From Streptomyces mirabilis (lineage in GTDB: Bacteria; Actinomycetota; Actinomycetes; Streptomycetales; Streptomycetaceae): a stretch of DNA of 64,000 nt. The notes under the pieces are model-generated. The model did not search any database and had not been told where the DNA came from. It saw nothing but the letters and a program-made list of their open reading frames with translations. How positions within the stretch are numbered: position 1 is the stretch's first letter; each line of letters starts with the position of its first letter. The position numbers and the translations under genes are program-made. Of the stretch, positions 32,354-42,854 are shown piece by piece. The stretch is taken from positions 5,766,001 through 5,830,000 of the forward strand of contig NZ_JBCJKP010000001.1 of assembly GCF_039503195.1 (NCBI RefSeq), given 5' to 3'.

Positions 32354-33391
32354 GTGACGACGCTTGCCCTTGGTCCAAGCTGGCTGGATCCGAACACGCT
32401 CCTGGACAACTTCGGCATATGGGGCCTGCTGCTCGTCGTCTTCGCCGAGTCCGGCCTGCTGATCGGCTTCTTCCTGCCGGGTGACTCGCTGCTGTTCACC
32501 TGCGGCCTGCTGATCACGTCGAACCAGCTGGACTTCCCGCTGTGGGGGGCCGTCGCCCTGATCTGCGTCGCCGCGGTCCTCGGCGACCAGGCGGGTTACC
32601 TGTTCGGCAAGAAGGTCGGCCCCTCGCTCTTCACCCGCCCGGACTCCCGCCTCTTCAAGCAGGAGAACGTGGTCAAGGCCCACGAGTTCTTCGAGAAGTA
32701 CGGACCCAAGTCCCTGGTCCTCGCCCGCTTCGTGCCCATCGTGCGTACCTTCACGCCGATCATCGCGGGCGTCAGCGGCATGAAGTACCGCTCCTTCCTC
32801 ACCTTCAACATCATCGGTGGAGTCCTGTGGGGCGCGGGCGTCACGCTGCTCGGCTCCTGGCTCGGCAAGATCGACTTCGTCAAGAACAACATCGAGGCGA
32901 TCCTGATCCTGATCGTCCTCGTCTCGGTGGTCCCGATCGCCATCGAGTTCCTGCGGGCGCGCTCCAAGGCCAAGAAGAACCCGCCGGAGCCTCAGACTCC
33001 CCAGGGCCCGGCCGCCTACCAGCAGCAGCCCATGCCCCCCGCCATGGACGACGCGACGCGTCCGCTGCGCATGCACCAGCCGCAGCAGGGCCATGACCCG
33101 TACCAGCAGGACCCGTACCAGCAGGACCAGCACCAGCAGGACCAGTACGCCCAGGGATACCCGCAGCAGCAGTCCCAGCAGCCGTACGGCAACCAGGACC
33201 AGGGTTACTACCAGGGCCAGGGCCAGGGGTACGACCAGAATTACGGTCAGAACTACGACCCGAACTACGACCCGAACTACGACCCGAACTACGACCAGGG
33301 CCAGGCCCACCCGCCCCGGCAGGGCTACCCGCAGCAGCAGCCTTACGGCAACCAGGACCAGAGCTACCAGCAATACCCGTACGGCAACTGA
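32354..33391 (+). CDS. DedA/VTT-family membrane protein with Gln/Tyr-rich tail
   Basis: A 345-residue protein from GTG at 32354. Residues 1-210 are a standard DedA protein: GLLIGFFLPGDSLLFTCG, GDQAGYLFGKKVGP, the motif ARFVPIVRTFTPIIAGVSGM and a last helix. DedA proteins are linked to lipid scrambling and proton-driven membrane homeostasis. Odd point: residues about 215-345 are a long cytosolic tail of Gln, Tyr, Asn, Pro, Gly and Asp with repeats (PYQQDPYQQDQHQQDQY; NYDPNYDPNYDPNYD from 12-bp DNA repeats), prion-like in composition. Ordinary DedA proteins end shortly after the last helix. Confidence 0.93.
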   Translation: MTTLALGPSWLDPNTLLDNFGIWGLLLVVFAESGLLIGFFLPGDSLLFTCGLLITSNQLDFPLWGAVALICVAAVLGDQAGYLFGKKVGPSLFTRPDSRLFKQENVVKAHEFFEKYGPKSLVLARFVPIVRTFTPIIAGVSGMKYRSFLTFNIIGGVLWGAGVTLLGSWLGKIDFVKNNIEAILILIVLVSVVPIAIEFLRARSKAKKNPPEPQTPQGPAAYQQQPMPPAMDDATRPLRMHQPQQGHDPYQQDPYQQDQHQQDQYAQGYPQQQSQQPYGNQDQGYYQGQGQGYDQNYGQNYDPNYDPNYDPNYDQGQAHPPRQGYPQQQPYGNQDQSYQQYPYGN

Positions 33392-33460
33392 GCGCCCCGA
33401 AAGGGGCGCGAGGAACTGCGCGATCAGCCACAACAAGCCCGCGGTCGCCGCTGAACAGAA
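33392..33460. repeat. Streptomyces dispersed intergenic repeat
   Basis: GCGCCCC-GAAA-GGGGCGC (33392-33409) is a perfect 7-bp stem with a GAAA tetraloop, followed by GAGGAACTGCGCGATCAGCC and ACAACAAGCCCGCGGTCG. From memory, this hairpin-plus-flank recurs many times between genes in Streptomyces chromosomes. Here it also sits where the dedA terminator should be. Confidence 0.7.
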
Positions 33461-33487
33461 GCGACCGAGCTCTCGTGCGCCCGGCCC

Positions 33488-35128
33488 TCAGAACCCCCGC
33501 GTCCGCTTCGCTGCCCTGCGCTCCCCGGCGGAGCCCCCCGGCAGTCGCAGGAACAGCCGGGAGATCTCCGACCCCAGGTTCACACCGATGGCGATGGCCA
33601 TGGCGAGCGCCGCGGCCTTGGAGAGCGACACCAGGCCCTTGTCGACGTTGCTCTGGGCGATCGACAGCAGCCCGAAGTAGGTGGCCGACCCAGGGAGCAG
33701 GGGCCCTATCGCGGCGGTCGTGTACGGCAGCGCGGACGCGAACCGGTAGCGGGAGAGCAGCTGCCCGAAGAGGCCGACCAGGCCCGCCGCGACGGCGGTG
33801 GAGGCGACCGGCGAGATACCGCCCGGGTAGTGCATCGCCCCGTACACCGACCAGGCGACGCCTCCGTTGAGGGTCACCGCGAGCACGGTGGATCGTTCCT
33901 GCTGGAGCAGGACGGCGAAGGTCAGCGACAGCAGCATGGCGGCGGCGATCTGCACCAGGGGCCGTTCGGAGATGCTGAGCGCCTGGTCCGGATTGAGCGC
34001 GGCGCCGAACTTCACGCCGAAATAGAGCACGATGAGGACGCCGACGATGATGCCGACGAAGAGGTACATGACCTCCAGGAGGCGCGCGGACGCGGTGATG
34101 TAGAAGCCGGTCAGTCCGTCCTGGACGCCCGCGACGAGCGCCCGCCCGGGCAGCAGCGCGAACAGTCCACCGGTGATCACCGCGGACGAGTTCGTGTCGA
34201 CGTGCGCGAGCTGGAGCGCGACACCTATCGCGGCCGGCGGCATCGCGGCCACCGTGAACTGGTAGAACTCCGGCAGCCCGCGCCCCGCGAAGAGCCAGGC
34301 CAGCCGGTCGCCCAGCATCGCGCCGAGCGCCGCGGCGACGAACACGATCGCGTCACCGCCCACGAGCACCGAGGCTGCACCCGCCAGCAGCCCGGTGCAG
34401 CCGGTCAGCACCCAGCCGGGATACGGGTGCCGGTTGCGCCGCATCTCCGCGAGGCGCCGGTAGGCCTCCTCCAGGGAGAACGTGGTCTCCGGGTCGCTCA
34501 GGTCGTCGACGAGCCGGTAGACGGCCGCGAGCCGTGTGTAGTCGGTGCCCCGTCGGCGTACGGTCCGGGAGGCCGTCACGGGATCGTCCACCAGGGACGG
34601 CTGGTGCGAGATGGACAACAGGGTGAAGGTGACGTTCGGCTCGCAGCGGTCCAGGCCGAACGAGCGGCAGACGGCGAACATCGCCGTCTCCACGTCCTCG
34701 GCGCCCTCACCGCCCGCGAGCAGCAATTCGCCGATGCGCAGCGTCAGGTCGAGCACGCGGGGGACGGCCGGGCCGACCTCGTCCTCCTTGTGCAGCAGTT
34801 CGGGTGCCGGACGCTCGGCCACCGGCATGCGCAGCATCGTGCGCATCCGGTCCTGCCAGGGCACGTCCTTGGTCAGGCTGACCACGGGGACGCCGGTCGC
34901 CGGTGTGAAGGCGGGCGGCGCGTGCTTCGCGCTGTAGGTGCGCGGGGTATTGAACGCCGACCCCTCGGACTCGGTGCCGGCCGTCTCGGGCGGCACGAGC
35001 CCCTTGGGGACCGCGAACTCCGACGTGGTCCCCGATTCGTCCTCGACCGCCGGTGCCACGCCGTCCGGCTGCGCGAAGGCACTCCTCGCCTCGTCCGACT
35101 GCGGTTTGCGGTCCTCCGCGTCCGTCAC
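33488..35128 (-). CDS. ThrE-family threonine/serine exporter
   Basis: A 546-residue protein. GTG at 35128 has GGGAG upstream; the frame opens a little further (35158). A roughly 110-residue hydrophilic N-terminus precedes a soluble-looking segment (LDLTLRIGELLLAGGEGAED, CEPNVTFTLLSISHQPSLVD) and then about 10 membrane helices in two sets, the ThrE_1 and ThrE_2 halves (e.g. GLFALLPGRALVAGVQDGLT, IGVNLGSEISRLFLRL). ThrE proteins export threonine and serine using the proton gradient. It stands alone between dedA and ppa. Confidence 0.92.
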   Translation of the reverse strand: MTDAEDRKPQSDEARSAFAQPDGVAPAVEDESGTTSEFAVPKGLVPPETAGTESEGSAFNTPRTYSAKHAPPAFTPATGVPVVSLTKDVPWQDRMRTMLRMPVAERPAPELLHKEDEVGPAVPRVLDLTLRIGELLLAGGEGAEDVETAMFAVCRSFGLDRCEPNVTFTLLSISHQPSLVDDPVTASRTVRRRGTDYTRLAAVYRLVDDLSDPETTFSLEEAYRRLAEMRRNRHPYPGWVLTGCTGLLAGAASVLVGGDAIVFVAAALGAMLGDRLAWLFAGRGLPEFYQFTVAAMPPAAIGVALQLAHVDTNSSAVITGGLFALLPGRALVAGVQDGLTGFYITASARLLEVMYLFVGIIVGVLIVLYFGVKFGAALNPDQALSISERPLVQIAAAMLLSLTFAVLLQQERSTVLAVTLNGGVAWSVYGAMHYPGGISPVASTAVAAGLVGLFGQLLSRYRFASALPYTTAAIGPLLPGSATYFGLLSIAQSNVDKGLVSLSKAAALAMAIAIGVNLGSEISRLFLRLPGGSAGERRAAKRTRGF

Positions 35129-35194
35129 CCACCACTCCCGCTGTTGCCGACCGTGCACCTCCCGTACGCCCCAGTATGCGCACGGATACGCGAA

Positions 35195-35230
35195 CGGGCC
35201 GCGCCACCCCGGGAGGGGTCACGCGGCCCG
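35195..35230 (-). terminator. Hairpin terminator after ppa
   Basis: CGGGCCGCG (35195-35203) pairs with CGCGGCCCG (35222-35230), with further CACCCC/GGGGT pairing inside. It lies 16 bases after the ppa stop on the - strand. Confidence 0.7.
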
Positions 35231-35246
35231 CGGGGCTCAGGAGGGA

Positions 35247-35753
35247 TCAGTGACCGCCCTGCTCCTTCAAGCGCTTGTAGGAACGCTCGATCTCGGCCTC
35301 GGCCTCCGCGCGGCCGACCCAGTTGGCGCCCTCGACGGACTTGCCGGGCTCGAGGTCCTTGTAGACCTCGAAGAAGTGCTGGATCTCCAGGCGGTCGAAC
35401 TCCGACACGTGGTGGATGTCCCGCAGGTGCTCCACACGCGGGTCGTGCGCCGGGACGCACAGCAGCTTGTCGTCGCCGCCGGCCTCGTCCGTCATACGGA
35501 ACATGCCGATCGCGCGGCACTGGATGAGGCAGCCCGGGAAGGTCGGCTCGTCCAGGATGACCAGCGCGTCCAGCGGGTCGCCGTCCTCGCCGAGGGTGTT
35601 CTCGACGAAGCCGTAGTCGGCCGGGTAGCTGGTCGAGGTGAAGAGTCGACGGTCCAAGCGGATCCGACCGGTCTCGTGGTCCACCTCGTACTTGTTCCGC
35701 GAACCCTTCGGAATCTCGATCGTGACGTCGAACTCCACCGGTGGCTCCTCCAT
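35247..35753 (-). CDS. ppa: Inorganic pyrophosphatase (family I)
   Basis: A 168-residue protein. The acidic active-site motif [12 protein letters not shown] is complete, together with [13 protein letters not shown] and [17 protein letters not shown]. It splits pyrophosphate to phosphate, driving biosynthesis. ATG at 35753 is chosen; GTG at 35762 is an alternative. No ribosome site precedes it and TATGTG ends 6 bases upstream, so a leaderless mRNA is possible. It diverges from the peptidase gene. Confidence 0.95.
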   Translation of the reverse strand: MEEPPVEFDVTIEIPKGSRNKYEVDHETGRIRLDRRLFTSTSYPADYGFVENTLGEDGDPLDALVILDEPTFPGCLIQCRAIGMFRMTDEAGGDDKLLCVPAHDPRVEHLRDIHHVSEFDRLEIQHFFEVYKDLEPGKSVEGANWVGRAEAEAEIERSYKRLKEQGGH

Positions 35754-35823
35754 GATCAACACATAGTTCTGGTGGTTAAGTGTCCCTCACGCAGGTGTGT
35801 GATCGCGAAAGGGGCTGGTGGTC

Positions 35824-37431
35824 GTGCCAGAGCTGAGGGCTTGGCGGGCCGCGAGACCGCATGTGGTGCGGATCAAGCGGACCGTGCAGCCGCATGTGAC
35901 GCGGGTCGCGCAGACCGTGCAGCCGCGTGTGACGAGGGCTGCGCAGTCCGTGCGACCGCATGTGGTGCGGGCTGCTCAAGCCGTACGGCCGCGTTCCGTG
36001 AAGTTCACGACCCCGCGGCTCACAGCCGTCGCCGCCACCGCGGGCCTGGCACTCGCGGCCGGGGCGGTGGCCTTCGCCGGCCCCTGGGACTCCTCCGGTC
36101 AGCGTACGGCCGAGCGTGACTGGGCCGCATCGCGAGAAGGGGAGGGTGGCGCAGATCACGGACGTAGTTCCGATACGTCCCCCGCGGCGCCGAAGCCCGC
36201 GCCCAGCGCCGCCTCCGTGCTGACGGGTCTCGGCGGCTCCACCGTCTCGGTGCCCGCGCCCACCCAGAGGGCCCTCACGAGCACCCTCGACCGACTCCTG
36301 GGCGACCCCGCGCTCGGCGGGCGGCGCACGGCCGTGGTCGTCGACGTGGCGACCGGCAAGCGGCTGTACGGCAAGGGCGCCGACGACGCGCAGACCCCGG
36401 CCTCCACCACGAAGATCGCCACCGCGGTCGCCGCGCTCTCCGCGGCGGGCGCCGACCACCGCATCGAGACCCGCGCGGTCCTGGAGCCCGGCACCAAGGA
36501 GGTCGTGCTCGTCGGCGGCGGCGACCCCACGCTGACCGCTCGCAAGGAGGCGGCGGGATGGGCGAGCCTGCGCACCCTGGCCGACGAGACGGCGACGGCC
36601 CTGAAGGCCCGTCATCTGAACCAGGTGACGCTCTCGTACGACACCTCGCTCTACGCCGGTCCCGCCCTGCACCCCATCGGCACCAACCCCAACCTCGCGC
36701 CGGTCAGCGCCCTGATGGTCGACGAGGCCCGCACAGACGACTCGGCCAGCGGCCCGGTCACCCGCGCCGCGGACCCGGCGGCGGACGCGGCCGGGAAGTT
36801 CGCGGGGCTGCTGGAGGCCAAGGGCATCAAGACGACGACCCCCGGCCTCTCCAAGGCGACGCGCGGCTCACAGTCCCTCGCCTCGGTCTCCTCGCCGCCG
36901 CTGTCCGCCGTCATCGAGCGGATGCTGACGAACAGCGACAACGACATCGCGGAGGCCATGGCCCGCCAAGTCGCCCTCGCCACCGGCCGACCGGCCGACT
37001 TCGACGGAGGCGCGGCGGCGATCGACGCCGAGCTGAAGAAGCTCGGACTCCCGCTGTCCGGCGCGCACTTCACGGACGGCAGCGGTCTGAACCGGGACGA
37101 CAGGCTCACGGCGGACCTGCTCACGGCCCTCCTGGTCAAGGCCGGTGACCCCGCCCATCCCGAACTCCGGCCGATCCTGACCGGTCTGCCGGTCGCGGGT
37201 TTCACGGGCACCCTCAGCGACCGTTACGCCGACGACGCGTCCGGCACCGGCCTCGTCCGCGCCAAGACCGGCACGCTGACCGGGGTGAACACCCTGGCGG
37301 GCACGGTCGTCGACGCCGACGGCCGCCTGCTGGCCTTCGCCTTCCTGGCCTCCGACACGAGTGACCCGTCGGCGGCCCAGTCGGCCCTGGACCGCACGGC
37401 CTCGGCACTGGCGGGCTGCGGCTGCCGTTAG
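35824..37431 (+). CDS. dacB: D-alanyl-D-alanine carboxypeptidase/endopeptidase (PBP4 type)
   Basis: About 535 residues. GTG at 35824 is 9 bases after GGGG; GTG at 35818 is too close. The three active-site motifs of peptidase family S13 are present: ASTTKIATAV (SxxK), NSDNDIAEAMARQ (SxN) and AKTGTLTGVNTLAG (KTG). A single membrane anchor (AVAATAGLALAAGAVAFAG) puts the enzyme outside. It trims peptidoglycan stem peptides. Odd point: the first 60 residues, on the cytosolic side, are four to five copies of a 12-residue basic repeat (TVQPHVTRVAQ-like), perhaps a membrane or nucleic-acid contact. Confidence 0.93.
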   Translation: MPELRAWRAARPHVVRIKRTVQPHVTRVAQTVQPRVTRAAQSVRPHVVRAAQAVRPRSVKFTTPRLTAVAATAGLALAAGAVAFAGPWDSSGQRTAERDWAASREGEGGADHGRSSDTSPAAPKPAPSAASVLTGLGGSTVSVPAPTQRALTSTLDRLLGDPALGGRRTAVVVDVATGKRLYGKGADDAQTPASTTKIATAVAALSAAGADHRIETRAVLEPGTKEVVLVGGGDPTLTARKEAAGWASLRTLADETATALKARHLNQVTLSYDTSLYAGPALHPIGTNPNLAPVSALMVDEARTDDSASGPVTRAADPAADAAGKFAGLLEAKGIKTTTPGLSKATRGSQSLASVSSPPLSAVIERMLTNSDNDIAEAMARQVALATGRPADFDGGAAAIDAELKKLGLPLSGAHFTDGSGLNRDDRLTADLLTALLVKAGDPAHPELRPILTGLPVAGFTGTLSDRYADDASGTGLVRAKTGTLTGVNTLAGTVVDADGRLLAFAFLASDTSDPSAAQSALDRTASALAGCGCR

Positions 37432-37549
37432 GACCCGCCCCCAGGTCCTGGGCACCACTCGTACCACGAGCCCCGTGCGCCCCGGAGCACGGGCGCATCC
37501 GGTGCCTTACCCCTCACCGCACTTGGACCCGCTCACGTACGGTTGACGC

Positions 37550-38674
37550 ATGACGAGCATCGGTGGTGCCGAGATGGTCGACTGGAATCTCGCGGTGGCG
37601 ACCGCGACACGGCTTGTGCGGCCTGGCCCCGAGGTGAGCCGCGACGAGGCCCGGGAGGTCGTCGCGGAGCTGCGCCGGCATGCGAAGGCCTCGGAGGAAC
37701 ACGTCCGGGGCTTCACTCGTATGGGCACGGACGACATCCACGACACCCCCATCCTGGTGGTGGACCGCCCGGGCTGGGTCCGGGCGAACGTCGCGGGGTT
37801 CCGGGAACTCCTGAAGCCCCTGCTGGACAAGATGCAGGAACGGCGGGGGACCACCCCGGGCGGGGCCGTCCTCGGCGCCGTCGGCGGCAAGGTCACCGGC
37901 GTGGAACTGGGCATGCTGCTGTCGTTCCTGTCGTCGCGCGTCCTCGGGCAGTACGAGACCTTCGCCCCGGCGACGAGGGAACTCCCGGCGGGTGAGAACG
38001 GCGGCGGAAGGCTCCTTCTCGTCGCGCCGAACATCGTCCACGTGGAGCGCGAACTCGACGTGGAACCCCACGACTTCCGCCTGTGGGTGTGTCTGCACGA
38101 GGAGACGCACCGTACGCAGTTCACGGCCGTGCCCTGGCTGCGCGACCACCTGGAGGGCGAAATCCAGTCTTTCTTGGGCGAGACCGAGGTCGATCCCATG
38201 ACGGTCCTGGAGCGCATCAGGGAGGCGGCCCAGTCGCTCGCCGGCGGCCGTCCCGAGGGCGAGGAGGACGACGGGGGCCGGTCCCTGGTCGAGATCGTGC
38301 AGACGCCGGCCCAGCGGGAGATCCTCGGCCGCCTCACCGCCGTGATGTCCCTCCTGGAGGGTCACGCGGACTTCGTGATGGACGGCGTGGGTCCTGACGT
38401 GGTCCCGTCCGTGGGCGAGATCCGCGAGAAGTTCCAGCAGCGCCGGGCCAGGGGGGCCTCCCGGCTCGACCTCGCCCTGCGCAAGCTGCTCGGTTTGGAT
38501 GCCAAACTGAGGCAGTACAGGGACGGTGAGCGGTTCGTGCGCGCGGTCGTGGACCAGGTGGGCATGGACGGCTTCAACCGTGTGTGGACTTCCCCGAACA
38601 CCCTCCCGACCAAGACGGAGATCGCCAAACCGGCGGACTGGGTCGCACGGGTGCACCGCAAGGCGGAGTCGTGA
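37550..38674 (+). CDS. DUF2342 zinc-metalloprotease-like protein
   Basis: A 374-residue protein. The motif CLHEETHRTQF holds an HExxH zinc site near residue 185, and GHADFVMDGVG further on could supply the third ligand. The family (DUF2342, F420-like or coenzyme-independent zinc protease) is conserved next to tilS in actinobacteria; no substrate is known. ATG at 37550 has no strong ribosome site; other in-frame starts lie within 30 bases. No signal peptide, so cytosolic. Confidence 0.9.
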   Translation: MTSIGGAEMVDWNLAVATATRLVRPGPEVSRDEAREVVAELRRHAKASEEHVRGFTRMGTDDIHDTPILVVDRPGWVRANVAGFRELLKPLLDKMQERRGTTPGGAVLGAVGGKVTGVELGMLLSFLSSRVLGQYETFAPATRELPAGENGGGRLLLVAPNIVHVERELDVEPHDFRLWVCLHEETHRTQFTAVPWLRDHLEGEIQSFLGETEVDPMTVLERIREAAQSLAGGRPEGEEDDGGRSLVEIVQTPAQREILGRLTAVMSLLEGHADFVMDGVGPDVVPSVGEIREKFQQRRARGASRLDLALRKLLGLDAKLRQYRDGERFVRAVVDQVGMDGFNRVWTSPNTLPTKTEIAKPADWVARVHRKAES

Positions 38675-38865
38675 ACCCTACGGCAAGGTCGTGAAACGAA
38701 TTCGGCCGACGGCAGGTGAACGCCCCTCCAATCACCCGTCCGAGGGACCGTGAGCCAACGGTAGGCGTGCAATGCTCGGGGAACGGCCCGTTTCTGTCAC
38801 CATCTACACACTCTGTGTGACCAGACTCGGGCTCACCCCCGAAAACTTCATGAAGGGAACCGGAC

Positions 38866-39873
38866 ATGGGTCCCCATCCTGCGGTCGCGGCGATACGCCT
38901 GGCGGTCCGCCGCGTACTCCACGACGTCCTCTCCGACCACACCCGTCCCCCAGGCGAGTCCTCCCCGCTCGTCCTCGTCGCCTGCTCCGGTGGCGCCGAC
39001 TCCATGGCGCTCGCCTCGGCTCTCGCCTTCGAAGCCCCCAAACTCGGCATCCGCGCCGGTGGCATCACCGTGGATCACGGTCTGCAGCCCGGCTCCGATC
39101 TGCGCGCCGACGACGTCGTCTCCCGCCTCGTCGAGCTCGGCATGACCCCCGTCGAGTCCCTCGCCGTCACCGTGGGCCGCGACGGCGGCCCCGAGGCCGC
39201 CGCCCGCGACGCCCGCTACGCCGCCCTGGACGCCGCCGCCGAGCGCCACGGCGCCTCCGCCGTCCTGCTCGGCCACACCCGTGACGACCAGGCCGAGACG
39301 GTTCTGCTGGGCCTCGCCCGCGGCTCCGGCATCCGCTCCCTGTCCGGCATGGCCGCGGTCTCGGGGGCCGGCGGCCGTTACCGCCGACCGTTCCTGCACC
39401 TGGACCGGCAGACCGCCCGCAAGGCCTGCATGGTCCAGTCGCTGCCCGTCTGGGACGACCCGCACAACGCCGACCCGGCCTACACCCGCTCCCGGCTGCG
39501 CCACGAGGGCCTGCCCGCCCTGGAGAAGGCGCTCGGCAAGGGAGTCGTCGAGGCCCTCGCCAGGACGGCACAGCTGTCCCGTGACGACGCCGACGCCCTC
39601 GACGCCTGGGCCCGCCAGGCCGAGGCCTCCGTACGCGACACGGCGGGCCTCCTGGAGTGCGCGAAGCTCTACGCCCTGCCGCCCGCCGTACGCCGCCGCA
39701 TCCTGCGCCGCGCCGCCATCGAGGCGGGCGCCCCGGCCGGTTCGCTGTTCGCCCGCCACATCGAAGAAGTCGACCGGCTGATCACCGGCTGGCGCGGCCA
39801 GGGAGCCATCAATCTCCCGGGCAAAGTCGTCGCTCAGCGACAGGGTGGCAGACTGGTGATTCGGCAAGGCTGA
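38866..39873 (+). CDS. tilS: tRNA(Ile)-lysidine synthase
   Basis: A 335-residue protein. The PP-loop [15 protein letters not shown] and the motifs [30 protein letters not shown] (HTxxDQAET) and [20 protein letters not shown] are those of TilS. It attaches lysine to C34 of the tRNA-Ile anticodon so that AUA codons are read correctly; ATP is used. Essential in most bacteria. The hpt gene follows on the same strand after about 150 bases, the usual order. Confidence 0.96.
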   Translation: MGPHPAVAAIRLAVRRVLHDVLSDHTRPPGESSPLVLVACSGGADSMALASALAFEAPKLGIRAGGITVDHGLQPGSDLRADDVVSRLVELGMTPVESLAVTVGRDGGPEAAARDARYAALDAAAERHGASAVLLGHTRDDQAETVLLGLARGSGIRSLSGMAAVSGAGGRYRRPFLHLDRQTARKACMVQSLPVWDDPHNADPAYTRSRLRHEGLPALEKALGKGVVEALARTAQLSRDDADALDAWARQAEASVRDTAGLLECAKLYALPPAVRRRILRRAAIEAGAPAGSLFARHIEEVDRLITGWRGQGAINLPGKVVAQRQGGRLVIRQG

Positions 39874-40030
39874 AACCGGACCCTCCATCGGGACCGCTCA
39901 CGCGGCTTCCGGGACCCCTCACTCGGGTCGCGGGCGGTCCGGGCGGCCGAGCGAGTGAGCCGAAGGGGAGCGACATCGGCGCCCCGTAGGTGAACGAGCC
40001 CGAAAAAAGTGGGACGGACGACCGAAAGTG

Positions 40031-40591
40031 ATGCGGGTGGACGCGAAAGACATGGGCACCGACCTCAAGTCGGTGCTCATCACCAAGGAAGAGATCGACG
40101 CCAAGCTGGCTGAGCTGGCTGCGAAGATCGACGCGGAGTACGTGGGCAAGGACCTGCTGATCGTCGGTGTCCTCAAGGGCGCCGTCATGGTCATGGCGGA
40201 CCTCGCGCGTGCGCTGTCCACCCCCGTCACCATGGACTGGATGGCGGTGTCGTCGTACGGCGCCGGCACCCAGTCCTCGGGTGTGGTGCGGATCCTCAAG
40301 GACCTCGACACCGACATCAAGGGCAAGCACGTCCTGATCGTCGAGGACATCATCGACTCCGGGCTGACCCTGTCCTGGCTGATCTCCAACCTCGGCTCCC
40401 GCGAGCCGGCCTCCCTCAAGGTGTGCACGCTGCTGCGCAAGCCGGAGGCGGCCAAGGTCGCGATCGACGTGGAGTGGGTCGGCTTCGACATCCCGAACGA
40501 GTTCGTGATCGGCTACGGCCTCGACTACGCGGAGAAGTACCGCAACCTCCCGTTCGTCGGTACGCTCGCGCCTCACGTCTACGGCGGCTGA
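40031..40591 (+). CDS. hpt: Hypoxanthine-guanine phosphoribosyltransferase
   Basis: A 186-residue protein. The PRPP motif [17 protein letters not shown] is exact for the family and [17 protein letters not shown] is the pyrophosphate loop. It salvages hypoxanthine and guanine. ATG at 40031 is favoured; a GTG at 40028 directly precedes it. The chain of tilS, hpt and ftsH is the usual actinobacterial order. Confidence 0.96.
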   Translation: MRVDAKDMGTDLKSVLITKEEIDAKLAELAAKIDAEYVGKDLLIVGVLKGAVMVMADLARALSTPVTMDWMAVSSYGAGTQSSGVVRILKDLDTDIKGKHVLIVEDIIDSGLTLSWLISNLGSREPASLKVCTLLRKPEAAKVAIDVEWVGFDIPNEFVIGYGLDYAEKYRNLPFVGTLAPHVYGG

Positions 40592-40789
40592 ACCTCCGGG
40601 TCCCAGTCCTCGTAAGACGATCGGGAACCCCAGCGGGTTTCGCGCCGTTGGAGCATGCGTGGGAGGGATTCCCAGTCGTCCCCTGCAGCTTCGGGTGACA
40701 ATGCTGGGGTACCGTCCGAAGAACAGTCTTTAAAAGTCTTTATCAAACTCACTATGGCAGGAGGGACGGGGCGGCACCGCTCCGTATGG

Positions 40790-42817
40790 ATGGACGTGAA
40801 GCGATACTTCCGTGGGCCGGTCATGTGGATCGTGCTGGCCGTCCTTGCCGTGGTCGTGTTGATGCAGGTCGTCGGCTCGTCCGGCGGCTACAAGACAGTG
40901 GACACTGGCCAGGTCGTCCAGGCGATCAATGACAACAAGGTCCAACAGGCCAAGCTGACCACCGGTGACGAGCAGGTCATCAAGGTGCAGCTCAAGGATG
41001 GCCAGAAGGTCTCCGGCAGCTCCAAGATCCAGGCGAGCTACATCGGTGACCAGGGCGTCAACCTCGCCAACACACTCCAGGACAAGTTCCAGAACAAGCA
41101 GATTCCGGACGGCTACACGGTCTCGCCGTCCAAGCAGAACCCGTTCCTCGGCATCCTGCTGTCTCTGCTTCCCTTCGTCCTCATCGTCGTCGTCTTCCTG
41201 TTCCTGATGAACCAGATGCAGGGCGGCGGCTCCCGGGTCATGAACTTCGGGAAGTCCAAGGCGAAGCTCATCACCAAGGACACCCCGAAGACGACGTTCT
41301 CGGACGTCGCGGGCTCGGACGAGGCGGTCGAGGAGCTCCAGGAGATCAAGGAGTTCCTCCAGGAGCCGGCGAAGTTCCAGGCCGTCGGGGCGAAGATCCC
41401 CAAGGGTGTGCTCCTGTACGGGCCTCCTGGAACCGGTAAGACGCTGCTCGCACGCGCTGTCGCGGGCGAGGCGGGCGTTCCCTTCTACTCGATCTCGGGT
41501 TCCGACTTCGTCGAGATGTTCGTCGGTGTCGGTGCCTCCCGAGTCCGTGACCTGTTCGAGCAGGCCAAGGCGAACGCTCCGGCGATCGTCTTCGTCGACG
41601 AGATCGACGCGGTCGGCCGCCACCGTGGCGCCGGCCTCGGCGGTGGTCACGACGAGCGCGAGCAGACGCTGAACCAGCTGCTCGTCGAGATGGACGGCTT
41701 CGACGTGAAGGGCGGTGTGATCCTCATCGCCGCCACGAACCGGCCCGACATCCTCGACCCGGCGCTGCTGCGTCCCGGACGCTTCGACCGCCAGATCGCG
41801 GTCGACCGCCCGGACATGCAGGGCCGTCTGGAGATCCTCAAGGTTCACCAGAAGGGCAAGCCGGTCGCGCAGGACGTCGACCTCTCGGCCGTCGCCCGTC
41901 GCACCCCCGGCTTCACGGGTGCCGATCTCGCCAACGTGCTGAACGAGGCCGCGCTTCTGACGGCCCGCAGCGACTTGAAGTTGATCGACAACTCCATGCT
42001 GGACGAGGCGATCGACCGCGTGGTCGCGGGCCCGCAGAAGCGGACCCGGATCATGTCGGACAAGGAGAAGAAGATCACCGCGTACCACGAGGGCGGCCAC
42101 GCCCTGGTCGCGGCGGCGTCTCCGAACTCCGACCCGGTCCACAAGATCACGATCCTGTCGCGTGGCCGTGCCCTCGGCTACACGATGGTCCTGCCGGACG
42201 AGGACAAGTACTCCACGACGCGCAACGAGATGCTGGACCAGCTGGCCTACATGCTGGGCGGCCGCGCGGCCGAGGAGCTCGTCTTCCACGACCCGACCAC
42301 GGGCGCTGCGAACGACATCGAGAAGGCCACCGCAACGGCCCGCGCGATGGTCACGCAGTACGGCATGACCGAGCGGCTGGGCGCGATCAAGTTCGGCGGC
42401 GACAACACCGAGCCCTTCCTGGGCCGGGAGATGTCGCACCCGCGTGACTACTCGGAAGAGGTCGCCGCGCTCGTCGACGAAGAGGTCAAGAAGCTCATCG
42501 AGAACGCGCACAACGAGGCCTGGGAGATCCTGGTCGAGAACCGCGACGTCCTCGACCAGCTGGTGCTCCAGCTGCTGGAGAAGGAGACGCTGAGCAAGGA
42601 GCAGATCGCCGAGATCTTCGCTCCGATCCACAAGCGCCCGGCCCGCCCCGCGTGGACCGGCTCCTCCCGGCGCACCCCGTCCACCCGCCCGCCGGTGCTC
42701 TCCCCCAAGGAGCTGTCGCTGACGAACGGGGCGAACGGATCGACGCCGGCCATCGCCAATGTGACGGAGTCCGTCCCGGCGAAGGAAGTGGCTCCGGAGG
42801 ACCGCTCCGAGAGCTGA
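40790..42817 (+). CDS. ftsH: ATP-dependent zinc metalloprotease FtsH
   Basis: A 675-residue protein. The ATG at 40790 ([20 protein letters not shown]) starts with a membrane helix; a second helix lies near residue 125. The AAA domain has [20 protein letters not shown] (Walker A), [13 protein letters not shown] (Walker B) and the SRH arginines in [20 protein letters not shown]; the protease has [12 protein letters not shown]. It degrades membrane and misfolded proteins. ATG at 40754 is in frame but adds residues that do not fit the family. The C-terminus has an Ala/Pro/Glu tail. A strong terminator follows. Confidence 0.96.
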   Translation: MDVKRYFRGPVMWIVLAVLAVVVLMQVVGSSGGYKTVDTGQVVQAINDNKVQQAKLTTGDEQVIKVQLKDGQKVSGSSKIQASYIGDQGVNLANTLQDKFQNKQIPDGYTVSPSKQNPFLGILLSLLPFVLIVVVFLFLMNQMQGGGSRVMNFGKSKAKLITKDTPKTTFSDVAGSDEAVEELQEIKEFLQEPAKFQAVGAKIPKGVLLYGPPGTGKTLLARAVAGEAGVPFYSISGSDFVEMFVGVGASRVRDLFEQAKANAPAIVFVDEIDAVGRHRGAGLGGGHDEREQTLNQLLVEMDGFDVKGGVILIAATNRPDILDPALLRPGRFDRQIAVDRPDMQGRLEILKVHQKGKPVAQDVDLSAVARRTPGFTGADLANVLNEAALLTARSDLKLIDNSMLDEAIDRVVAGPQKRTRIMSDKEKKITAYHEGGHALVAAASPNSDPVHKITILSRGRALGYTMVLPDEDKYSTTRNEMLDQLAYMLGGRAAEELVFHDPTTGAANDIEKATATARAMVTQYGMTERLGAIKFGGDNTEPFLGREMSHPRDYSEEVAALVDEEVKKLIENAHNEAWEILVENRDVLDQLVLQLLEKETLSKEQIAEIFAPIHKRPARPAWTGSSRRTPSTRPPVLSPKELSLTNGANGSTPAIANVTESVPAKEVAPEDRSES

Positions 42818-42854
42818 CCCGGCTCCTGGTGGCCCCACCAGGCCCGGAATGGAT

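Noticed and set aside
40730..42838. A 702-codon - strand open frame
   Set aside because: Antisense of ftsH; no domain and low-complexity acidic/basic composition.
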